Of a DNA stretch of 36,795 nucleotides, positions 22,135 to 28,944 are shown piece after piece. This stretch comes from a virus. A program made the translations under genes and the position numbers. Numbering within the stretch: position 1 is the stretch's first letter; the number at the start of each line of letters is the position of its first letter. The notes under the pieces were generated by a model. That model saw only the letters and a list, made by a program, of their open reading frames with translations. It ran no database searches and had not been told where the DNA came from. The stretch spans positions 1 through 36,795 of the IMG/VR virus record IMGVR_UViG_3300032282_002109, one strand, 5' to 3'.

Positions 22135-22676
22135 TTACACATTGGAATACTTATACTTAACCTATCACTAAGAGGTTCAAATAAATGTAATTGTCTAGAA
22201 GGAATAAAAATACTGTTACCAGGTTCAAGAATATGTTGCTCCTTAACTGTTGCTGAGTTTGGATCTACAACTGGTCCTGCACACGTACCATACTCATTAT
22301 AAATGGTAACCTTAGATTTTCCAATACATTGAACGATTAAATTGTCAGGGTTATCACAATGAATACTAAAAGATCTACTACCATATTTACCCATATAAAT
22401 GTGTGATTGTGCATCAACATTATGATCGCGTTCAACTTCTTCAATAACTTGTCTTACTGCTGGAGTAACACAACTTCCATGTACAATAAAGGAATAACAT
22501 TCTTCCCATAAATTTCTTAAAACGTCCATATCATAACGTTTCTCCCAAGGAGTTTGTATAATATAAATGTCTGAAGAAATTTTTTCACCTGTTTCCGGAT
22601 GTATTAATTTTACAACATCATCAGTGACATGAGTAGTTTCTATAAAATACCAAATCTCATGAAATGTTATGATCAT
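22131..22676 (-). CDS. JmjC/cupin-type 2OG-Fe(II) oxygenase-like protein, 181 aa
   Basis: The C-terminal half is a cupin barrel of the JmjC type: FSIHCDNPDNLIVQCIGKSK has H106-x-D108 and the DN-IVQ-G-K pattern, and EPGNSIFIPSRQLHLFEP supplies distal H164 before DRLSISIP. Iron ligands are therefore intact. Known relatives hydroxylate ribosomal or other proteins, or make small-molecule changes; the substrate here is not shown. It overlaps gp44 upstream and the DruA-like gene downstream by 4 bp each (ATGA), so it is translated within the clamp-loader operon. Confidence 0.8.
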   Translation of the reverse strand: MIITFHEIWYFIETTHVTDDVVKLIHPETGEKISSDIYIIQTPWEKRYDMDVLRNLWEECYSFIVHGSCVTPAVRQVIEEVERDHNVDAQSHIYMGKYGSRSFSIHCDNPDNLIVQCIGKSKVTIYNEYGTCAGPVVDPNSATVKEQHILEPGNSIFIPSRQLHLFEPLSDRLSISIPMCK

Positions 22677-23620
22677 TTGAACTCACACTCCACCATAATT
22701 TCAGTTAATGCTGCTAAGAGGTTAATTTCTTGATCAGCCACGAACGCACATTGGTATTGATACTTAGCAATAATAAGAACGGCAGCAGGAATAGATTGGG
22801 GTGAAAGGCCATCGTAACAGGCGTCATAAACCCTGCGAAGTAAACTAGTAGCGTCGTTGTCCAGGTTCCCGACCACCCACTTTCGGACTTCAGTAAAGTT
22901 TTTAGTTTTGAGATTCTTAATAAGTTCATTTACAGAAACATCGGAGAAAGATGCAAGAATTGCAGAATCAATTTTTCCTCCAACCGAATATCTTTGACAT
23001 TCGTTAAGGACCCGCCGCCAATCTGGGAAATGTTTTTGTACCAATTCAGCAAGGACTTTTGGATCATATTCAATTTTTTCAGCATCAAGAATGCTTTGCA
23101 GTCTTTTAAAAAATTGTCCAGCGACTTCTACTTTTTCCTTTCCTTTGATCCCAAACTCCACCACAGCGCACCTGGAGTGTAGGGGTTCGATGATTTTGTT
23201 TTTGTAGTTGCAGGTAAAAATAAATCGGCAGTTGTTAGCAAACTCCTCAATAGAAGCCCGTAAGAGGAGTTGTACGTCTGAGGTTGTGTTATCTGCCTCA
23301 TCAATGATGATGACTTTGTGTTTAGCAGTTGACGAAAGCGATACGGTCGAAGCGAAATTCTTCGCATTGTTTCTGACAGTATCAAGGAATCTACCCTCGT
23401 CGGATCCATTGATGACATAAACATCTACTCCCAATTCATTACAGAGTGCTTTTGCCACCGTTGTCTTACCACATCCTGCAGGACCAGCAAGAAGCAAGTT
23501 TGGCACTTCGCCTTTATTTAGAAAATCAGTAAACGTTTTCTTAATGTCTTCGGGAAGAATACATTCTTCAATTGTTTTGGGCCGATACTTTTCGACCCAA
23601 AGGAATTCATCACGACTCAT
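22673..23620 (-). CDS. 44: Clamp-loader large subunit, gp44-like
   Basis: Gp44 is the AAA+ ATPase of the clamp loader. The 315-residue product (T4: 319) has WVEKYRPKTI at its start, Walker A GPAGCGKT at 46-53, Walker B IIIDEAD, sensor-1 FTCNY and the arginine-finger motif HSRC. The ATG at 23620 follows the upstream stop by 3 nt. All catalytic motifs are intact. The gp62 partner is encoded 1.8 kb downstream, after three inserted genes. Confidence 0.95.
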   Translation of the reverse strand: MSRDEFLWVEKYRPKTIEECILPEDIKKTFTDFLNKGEVPNLLLAGPAGCGKTTVAKALCNELGVDVYVINGSDEGRFLDTVRNNAKNFASTVSLSSTAKHKVIIIDEADNTTSDVQLLLRASIEEFANNCRFIFTCNYKNKIIEPLHSRCAVVEFGIKGKEKVEVAGQFFKRLQSILDAEKIEYDPKVLAELVQKHFPDWRRVLNECQRYSVGGKIDSAILASFSDVSVNELIKNLKTKNFTEVRKWVVGNLDNDATSLLRRVYDACYDGLSPQSIPAAVLIIAKYQYQCAFVADQEINLLAALTEIMVECEFK

Positions 23621-23623
23621 AAT

Positions 23624-24136
23624 TTAGACCCATTCTGGTTTACGTTCGGGCATACGGAGATAGTTACTCGCAACCCAAGGTTTAGAAGCAATGTACATTT
23701 TATAAGCAGTAAATGTATCAATGTTCGTATCAAGTTTATATTCGTCAGGCATTGCCCGGGCGAATGGTGTAACTTCTGTAATCTTACCTTTTGGAAAGAT
23801 ATAATAAGCATCTACAAGAGTCTTGTAGCAGGAGTGAGTTTTATTATAGCGTACAGAATACTCATCACACAAGTTAAGACCATGCTTAATTAACCAATAG
23901 GCATTGTGGATACTTTCCATTGCCCATTTGGTACAAGGATGATTACGAAACGCACCTTTTTCAGTTCTGTAGGGAGTGTTATCAGTCTTGTATAGAGGGC
24001 CATAGTTATGACCCCATTTTTCAGATGCCACAATAGAAAGCATTTGGCAGCATTCTAGTGGCATTTTGACGATATGTTTGTCGGGGAGACAAATGGCACT
24101 CTCAGCAGGCCAAGGGGAAGTTACGAAGATGTTCAT
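23624..24136 (-). CDS. Conserved-looking phage protein between gp45 and gp44, 170 aa
   Basis: The product starts MNIFVTSPWPAESAICLPDK and continues with HIVKMPLECCQMLSIV, then FRNHPCTKWAMESIHNAYWL. This pattern of N-terminal strand, DKHIVKM helix and NHPC-x-W is shared, as far as I remember, by a phage family without an established function. It is rich in His, Cys and Trp that could bind metal. Overlap with gp45 (GATGA) and a 3-nt gap to gp44 tie it to the clamp operon, so a replication role is plausible but not shown. Confidence 0.75.
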   Translation of the reverse strand: MNIFVTSPWPAESAICLPDKHIVKMPLECCQMLSIVASEKWGHNYGPLYKTDNTPYRTEKGAFRNHPCTKWAMESIHNAYWLIKHGLNLCDEYSVRYNKTHSCYKTLVDAYYIFPKGKITEVTPFARAMPDEYKLDTNIDTFTAYKMYIASKPWVASNYLRMPERKPEWV

Positions 24137-24819
24137 CCAAAAGTAGAATCAGGTTCCAGAGCAATATAATAAGTCACATCAAAGGAAGTATTCTTAAATC
24201 GTGACAAAAGTTTAGAAGAAATCACAACTTCATAAGTGCCAGGAACAATTTTAATGTTTTCTACTTTGAAATTGAAGGTAAATACTTCATCAGTCTCACC
24301 AACAACAACAGAGAAGTCATTAGAAGTTTCGTTCTTCTTGTCACGAACCACAAGTTTAACAACACCTGCTTCACCAACCACAGACAGATCAGGAAGTTGA
24401 TACACCGCTGCTGCTTTCAACAGTTTATCAAGTTCTTTGGTATCAAGAACAAAACACACATCTTCACTCGGAAGATTGATAGACTTTTCGGGAGGAGTTA
24501 CGATAACGTTAGGATCTGCAAAGAAATACTTAGAACGAGATCGACCCTCTTTAATCACAACATATCCATCATTCTGAAAATCAAGTTCAGCATTTTGATG
24601 CAGATTCAATCCATTCAGAAACTGATTGAGATCATAAATGCCAAAGTCTTTGGGCAGTTCCTCTTCGATGTTAGCTTCTGCAAGAATGTTCTTCATCACC
24701 GAAATGGTACGAAGTTGTTGTCCCTTCTTGAATAGAATGGATTGGTTGATAGAAGAAAAATTCTTGAGAAGAGAAAGGGTTTTGTCAGACAGTTTCATAG
24801 TTTTGTTAGAGAGTTTCAT
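24133..24819 (-). CDS. 45: Sliding clamp, gp45-like
   Basis: Gp45 is the trimeric clamp tethering polymerase and, in T4, activating late transcription with gp55. The product aligns with T4 gp45 in LLKNFSSINQSILFKKGQ, an IYDLNQFL motif, TFNFKVENIKIVPGTYEV and a final YIALEPDST. ATG at 24819 gives 228 residues. The first seven codons (MKLSNKT) are followed at once by a near copy (MKLSDKT), so a second ATG at 24798, matching the T4 start (MKLSKDT), is an equally good start. Position before gp44 follows T4 order. Confidence 0.92.
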   Translation of the reverse strand: MKLSNKTMKLSDKTLSLLKNFSSINQSILFKKGQQLRTISVMKNILAEANIEEELPKDFGIYDLNQFLNGLNLHQNAELDFQNDGYVVIKEGRSRSKYFFADPNVIVTPPEKSINLPSEDVCFVLDTKELDKLLKAAAVYQLPDLSVVGEAGVVKLVVRDKKNETSNDFSVVVGETDEVFTFNFKVENIKIVPGTYEVVISSKLLSRFKNTSFDVTYYIALEPDSTFG

Positions 24820-24821
24820 AA

Positions 24822-25175
24822 TCAACGGAATTCAGTAAGGCCATTATCTTTGCGGGTATAATGCCCATCAAAGTGAAGCAGAAGCATAGCATAGTGAATG
24901 ACTTTAAGAAGATCACGCTTATTGCGACCATCTTTGTCGCCATAACGACTTCCATATTTCAGAATATTTGATTGACAAAATGGAACAGCAAGATCCTTTG
25001 CAGCCATCAAATCAATCGTTTGAATGTCTTTGTAAGCTTCATTGTGCCCACAATAGTGACTTCCGTAAGTGCTAGTCACATAATCCTCAACTTCTTTAAG
25101 GATTTTATCTTCGTTATATTTCCAGAGATGATTAGTTTGTTCAGACATAGTAATAGTAAAGGTTGAATCACTCAT
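24822..25175 (-). CDS. DUF3310-type protein, 117 aa
   Basis: The C-terminal part reads IQTIDLMAAKD, PFCQSNILKYGSRYGDK, RDLLKVIHYAMLLLHFDGH, which follows the DUF3310 pattern (short helix, C-x-N-x-I-K-Y, DLLK-x-x-Y). That family is common in phages; its function is unsettled. I choose ATG at 25175 rather than frames beginning inside cobS. A second ATG at 25148 is possible, and neither has a good ribosome-binding site. A 7-bp hairpin ends 2 nt before the first ATG. The stop lies 2 nt before the gp45 start. Confidence 0.75.
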   Translation of the reverse strand: MSDSTFTITMSEQTNHLWKYNEDKILKEVEDYVTSTYGSHYCGHNEAYKDIQTIDLMAAKDLAVPFCQSNILKYGSRYGDKDGRNKRDLLKVIHYAMLLLHFDGHYTRKDNGLTEFR

Positions 25176-25177
25176 AA

Positions 25178-25201
25178 GGGAAGGCACATTTTTACCTTCC
25201 C
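25178..25201 (-). promoter_or_regulatory. GC-rich hairpin between cobS and the DUF3310 gene
   Basis: A perfect 7-bp stem (GGGAAGG/CCTTCCC) with a 10-nt loop lies just downstream of the cobS stop and ends 2 nt before the ATG at 25175. No T-tract follows, so it may be a partial terminator, an RNA-processing site, or a structure that limits initiation at that ATG. Confidence 0.55.
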
Positions 25202-25209
25202 CAATTATA

Positions 25210-26343
25210 TCAGAAAACTTCGTCGGATGCAAATGCAGCACGAACTTCCGATTCAGAAGGACCAGTGGGCATCTGGAAGTCAGCATCAACTTTATCATAA
25301 AGTTCCAAGAAAGCTTGCTTGGTTTCATCATCAAAACGATTCACACAAACTTGAATTGCTTTTGCTTTATCTTGAAAAATAGCATAAGCACGAATAACAT
25401 GAACCAAGCGACGAGTGCTGATGATTTCCTCAATACCACCATCGTAGAAAGTCTTACGAATGATATCAGCCCAATCGGCAAGACGCTCACAGAAAGATGA
25501 ATCATTGATGCCAACAGAAGATGCAATTCCCTCAAGAATTCGACACTCAATTTTAGTGTTAGGATATTCTTGCTCAAAGGTCACAGGGAAACGCTCAAGG
25601 AATGCTTCATTGAGCACGTTGGTGCCGATGAAGCGACCGTCATCAGAACCCTTCCCCTTAGTGTTGGCGGTGGCGAACACGTTAAAACCAGCAGCAGGTT
25701 TCACGAAGCGACCAATTTTTTTCAGGAAGACACCCTTACCTTCCAGAACAGATTGCAGACACAGAATCTTGTTAGAAGCAAGGTCAATCTCATCCAGCAG
25801 AAGGATTGCACCACGCTCAAGTGCTTCGATCACAGGACCATTGTGCCAAACCGTCTCACCATTCACCAGACGGAAACCACCGATCAGATCATCTTCATCG
25901 GTCTCAATGGTGATGTTGACACGAATCAGTTCACGCTTGAGTTGAGCACACGCTTGCTCCACCGAGAACGTTTTACCGTTACCCGACAGACCCGTAATGA
26001 ACGTAGGGTAAAAGATACGGGACTGAATAATTTTTTTAATATCGTTAAAGTTACCAAACTTGACGAAGGTATCATCTTTATCAGGAATAAGGTTTTGTTC
26101 CACAGCAGGAAGGGCAGCAGGAGCTTGATATGCCTGCTCCATTTTATTTACAACAGAAGGAGTCACTTCCAGATTCCACTTGCCGCGAGCAACTTTAAAT
26201 TGCTCAAGACGCTTGGTTACTGTCGGATAAGAGATTCCACGAGAAGCACAGAAACCACGAACATCAGCAGCAGTAAATTCTGCTCCGAAAGTGCTTTTAA
26301 GATCGTTGAGAATCTGGTCGTCAGTCATTTGAATGCGAGACAT
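25210..26343 (-). CDS. cobS: CobS-like MoxR-type AAA+ ATPase, 377 aa
   Basis: Residues 1-60 form a helical DNA-binding-like or adaptor domain. The AAA+ core starts near residue 95 with Walker A GLSGNGKT at 118-125, then DEDDLIGGFRLVNGETVW, Walker B ILLLDEIDLA, sensor-1 FATANT and an LERFP arginine-finger region. Cyanophage versions are usually annotated as cobaltochelatase subunit CobS. The fold is equally that of MoxR ATPases, which act with VWA-domain partners, and such a partner is encoded next door. It is the first gene behind the TATAAT and triple repeat at 26367-26403. Confidence 0.88.
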   Translation of the reverse strand: MSRIQMTDDQILNDLKSTFGAEFTAADVRGFCASRGISYPTVTKRLEQFKVARGKWNLEVTPSVVNKMEQAYQAPAALPAVEQNLIPDKDDTFVKFGNFNDIKKIIQSRIFYPTFITGLSGNGKTFSVEQACAQLKRELIRVNITIETDEDDLIGGFRLVNGETVWHNGPVIEALERGAILLLDEIDLASNKILCLQSVLEGKGVFLKKIGRFVKPAAGFNVFATANTKGKGSDDGRFIGTNVLNEAFLERFPVTFEQEYPNTKIECRILEGIASSVGINDSSFCERLADWADIIRKTFYDGGIEEIISTRRLVHVIRAYAIFQDKAKAIQVCVNRFDDETKQAFLELYDKVDADFQMPTGPSESEVRAAFASDEVF

Positions 26344-26366
26344 GATGTGTGTTTTTCACTGTAGCC

Positions 26367-26403
26367 ATTATAAGGGCAGAGTGGGGCAGAGTTAGGGCAG
26401 AGT
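26367..26403 (-). promoter_or_regulatory. TATAAT with three phased 9-bp direct repeats upstream
   Basis: On the minus strand, ACTCTGCCC occurs three times (26395-26403, 26384-26392, 26374-26382) with 11- and 10-bp periods, ending 1 bp before TATAAT (26367-26372). No -35 hexamer is present at the expected distance; the repeats occupy that space. The helical phasing fits an activator- or repressor-binding array for cobS and the downstream clamp operon. Confidence 0.7.
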
Positions 26404-26405
26404 GG

Positions 26406-26591
26406 TCAGTTTTGCAACTGGTTTCGAAGTGTCTCAAGATACTCTTTACTACCACAATGACCTTTATATCCGGGATAATATCTTTCAACTATAGCAGGAA
26501 TACCCATTGCGGTAATCGCACTATCACACTTTATCCAAACTTCTTTGGTGTCATATTTGACCACATGTTCAAAAGGAAATTTATTTTTCAT
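26406..26591 (-). CDS. Small protein between VWA/HExxH and CobS-like genes, 61 aa
   Basis: The product starts MKNKFPFEHVVKYDTKEVWI and has KCDSAITAMGIPAIVERYYPGYKGHCGSK, with two Cys and a His spaced like a small beta-alpha domain. The ATG at 26591 overlaps the upstream stop (ATGA), and it ends just before the repeat-containing promoter. Being wedged between the two partner genes, it may belong to the same complex. No family is recognised. Confidence 0.75.
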   Translation of the reverse strand: MKNKFPFEHVVKYDTKEVWIKCDSAITAMGIPAIVERYYPGYKGHCGSKEYLETLRNQLQN

Positions 26592-28762
26592 GCTACCAGA
26601 GAAATAAATTCACCAAGAACTTTTTTATTTAGTTTTTTAGTCTTCAAAGATTTTACAAAGGCAGATTTAATTTGTGCTTTTGTGGCATCATCAGAAACAT
26701 CAAATTCAGAATCCTGAGATAGGGCAGAAGAGGAAATACCAAAGTAAGCATCATACCCAGAATTAGTAATAGTGAAACTCTTTAGTTTTTTCCAATCATT
26801 TTGCATTTTTTCATGTCCTTTAGCATCATGATAAAGTGACATAAAACGACTTGCATTACGACCTTCAATAACACGAATACCAATAAAGTTCGTTGTAGAA
26901 AACTTATCCTTTAAATTCTTGAGGAGCATGTCAGTAAAATGATGATATCCATATTCAACTTTATAAGTTGTTCCAAGTTTACGATCGCGCAAGAAAGTTT
27001 TTTCAGGTGCAATGCCGCGAACACCAAGATATGGTTGAGATTCCCAATTACGCTGAACTTCAACGTGGTAAGGAATTTGAGATGCCTCACCATCAGTCAA
27101 TACGATACATTGAACTTTTTGAAGTTTGTTTTCTTTCTGAAACTTTGGCAGAATTTGGTGAAGAGAAATCAATGCCTCATTCAAAGGAGTTCCTGAAAGA
27201 CAAAGACGATTGGGATAGGTGTATGCGGTGTGATAAGTATCGGCAAAGCAAATAGCCAAACGCCAAATATTCATCATTTGATGTTCCAACTCTTTACCAG
27301 AAACTTTACTGGTAAGAAGATTCATCATTGAGAATGTTTCATCAACTTGAAGCAATCCATCTTTCTTTTCATAATGCGAAGTGCGATCTGCTGCTTTAAA
27401 AGTTCCTGAAGAATAATCATATTCACCACGTCGCCACTCATTTGTAAAGGCATAAACCTCAAAAGGAATTGCAACTTTTTTACAGAACCAAACAAGATTG
27501 AAAAGTTGTTTGCAAGTATCCAACAGAACACGTTGCATTGAACCAGACCAATCAAGAACAAACACTAGACCATGGTTTTTACCATCAGGAAACACAGTGA
27601 CTTTCTTGAAAAGATCTTCATTATATTTGTAAGTATGAAGACGAGCCGTATCCAAAACACCCGTGCGAGCAGTTGCAGCACGAGCATAAGAATCTGCTGC
27701 TTTACGACATTCAAACTCTTTCACTAGATAGTTGACTTCTTTTTGAGCAGAAAGTTTAAATTTCTTAAACTCTTCATCTGCATGTTTGAATAGATTAATA
27801 GTATCCCAACCACGATCAATACATTGTTCATCACGACTTTTTTGTTGTTGAGCAAAACAAGAATCAATATCCTTATGAATATCCGAATTTTTACCAATCA
27901 CAGTATCCAAATTAACTTTAGGAACCTCAACATAAACATTTTCCGTTCCAATCTCATTTACAAGATCACGAATCTTATCTTCCAATGATTCAGCTGTGCG
28001 AACTTCAGGTTCTTTATCTTGTCCAGAAGTTTGAACTGTTTGATCACCTTGAGCATTTCCAGTCCCAGTAGCTTCTTGGGATTGGGGCGATTCAGATTCA
28101 CCTTCTTGCTCATCATTAGGTTGTTCATTCTCAACCAATTCATTTGCAGGAGATTGAGATTCTCCCTGTTGAGACTCAAGATTATCCAAAGAAATCTTAG
28201 TTTCTTCCTGTTGCTTGTGCTTGCAATACTTATAGAGTTCTTCTGCGGCAATCAGAACATCGGCAAAAGTTTCAGTATCGGCAATCAGATTGATAATTTC
28301 TGTCTCTTGACCACGCTCAATCGGCACATCAACATAGTTACCAATCTTGAACCACAGGTTTGCACGGTCGGCAAGATTATAAGTTTCCAGATTGTCGTCT
28401 TTGATTTGGAAGAAATCGTCATCAGCAAGTTCCTTATAACCGTTAAAGAAGGTCTTAGCAAGACCAGCATAACGACGCTTCATCAGTTTCTCAATACGAG
28501 CATCCTCAACCACATTCACAAACTGGGGCGGAATCTTGTGCTCCTGCAACCAGTCCTCATCAGGCGTATAGAGAGCGTGACCGACTTCGTGACCCACCAA
28601 AAGGTCATAGACGGTGTTGCTTGCCTTCTCCCACATCGGCAGAGTCAGCACACGAGTATGAACGTTAAAGCAAGCGGTGGCAACTTGCTTGTGCTCAACC
28701 ACAAGATCTTCAGTGGCAAGCAGTTTGGCAAGTTGGGACTTGATTTCGTGAGAGACAGCCAT
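26588..28762 (-). CDS. CobT-like protein with HExxH and VWA domain, 724 aa
   Basis: The N-terminal domain holds LLVGHEVGHALYT, with HEVGH at residues 58-62, then NVVEDARIEKLMKRR, whose Glu could be the third zinc ligand. An acidic Gln/Glu/Ser-rich linker covers about 190-255. A VWA domain follows with MIDAS motif DWSGS at 404-408 and later VLTDGEASQ. This is a CobT-like VWA protein with an added metallopeptidase signature. The start at 28762 avoids overlap with the upstream gene; a longer frame lacks support. It is the likely partner of the CobS-like ATPase. Confidence 0.85.
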   Translation of the reverse strand: MAVSHEIKSQLAKLLATEDLVVEHKQVATACFNVHTRVLTLPMWEKASNTVYDLLVGHEVGHALYTPDEDWLQEHKIPPQFVNVVEDARIEKLMKRRYAGLAKTFFNGYKELADDDFFQIKDDNLETYNLADRANLWFKIGNYVDVPIERGQETEIINLIADTETFADVLIAAEELYKYCKHKQQEETKISLDNLESQQGESQSPANELVENEQPNDEQEGESESPQSQEATGTGNAQGDQTVQTSGQDKEPEVRTAESLEDKIRDLVNEIGTENVYVEVPKVNLDTVIGKNSDIHKDIDSCFAQQQKSRDEQCIDRGWDTINLFKHADEEFKKFKLSAQKEVNYLVKEFECRKAADSYARAATARTGVLDTARLHTYKYNEDLFKKVTVFPDGKNHGLVFVLDWSGSMQRVLLDTCKQLFNLVWFCKKVAIPFEVYAFTNEWRRGEYDYSSGTFKAADRTSHYEKKDGLLQVDETFSMMNLLTSKVSGKELEHQMMNIWRLAICFADTYHTAYTYPNRLCLSGTPLNEALISLHQILPKFQKENKLQKVQCIVLTDGEASQIPYHVEVQRNWESQPYLGVRGIAPEKTFLRDRKLGTTYKVEYGYHHFTDMLLKNLKDKFSTTNFIGIRVIEGRNASRFMSLYHDAKGHEKMQNDWKKLKSFTITNSGYDAYFGISSSALSQDSEFDVSDDATKAQIKSAFVKSLKTKKLNKKVLGEFISLVA

Positions 28763-28772
28763 GAGGTTTGTT

Positions 28773-28931
28773 TCAGATGAGGCTATGATAAAACGAAAGG
28801 TCACCTTTTGGGTGACCCATGTGACGCTTTTTAAACTGGGCAAGTCGTGCTTTTGCTTGCCGAAGTGCTTGTGGTTTAAGTTTGCGTTTCTGTTCCTTCT
28901 TGGAATGGTGACGCCAGTTTGGGACTTGCAT
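28773..28931 (-). CDS. Small basic protein, 52 aa
   Basis: ATG at 28931 starts 13 bp after the gp46 stop and opens 52 codons, MQVPNWRHHSKKEQKRKLKP then QALRQAKARLAQFKKRHMGH. It is extremely basic and helical and could bind nucleic acid. A frame from 28982 overlapping gp46 is less likely. A terminator-like hairpin lies within its last third, which weakens the case slightly. I believe similar small basic proteins occur in cyanophages, but cannot check. Confidence 0.55.
   Translation of the reverse strand: MQVPNWRHHSKKEQKRKLKPQALRQAKARLAQFKKRHMGHPKGDLSFYHSLI
28785..28817 (-). terminator. Terminator-like hairpin after the gp46 module
   Basis: On the minus strand GGTCACC-CAAAA-GGTGACC (28799-28817) is followed by TTTCGTTTTATC. 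The 7-bp GC-containing stem with a T-rich tail could end transcripts from the gp55-gp47-gp46 unit. It overlaps the coding end of the 52-aa gene. Confidence 0.55.
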
Positions 28932-28944
28932 TGTTCTTTGGTGA

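Noticed and set aside
25176-25334. Longer N-terminus of the DUF3310 protein running into cobS
   Set aside because: The extra 53 residues are a frame-shifted translation of the cobS 3' end and contain no DUF3310 pattern.
25570-26364. Long open frame on the plus strand (264 codons) opposite cobS
   Set aside because: It is antisense to an intact AAA+ gene, has no ribosome-binding site and no family-like motifs. It is a by-product of the codon pattern of cobS.
28019-28780. Plus-strand frame of 253 codons opposite the VWA/HExxH gene
   Set aside because: It mirrors the Gln/Glu-rich linker and N-terminal domain of the real gene and encodes an implausible Phe/Leu-rich protein.
28763-28843. Longer N-terminus for the VWA/HExxH protein
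   Set aside because: It would overlap the terminator-like hairpin and the 52-aa gene, and the extra residues look like random translation. ATG at 28762 fits better.
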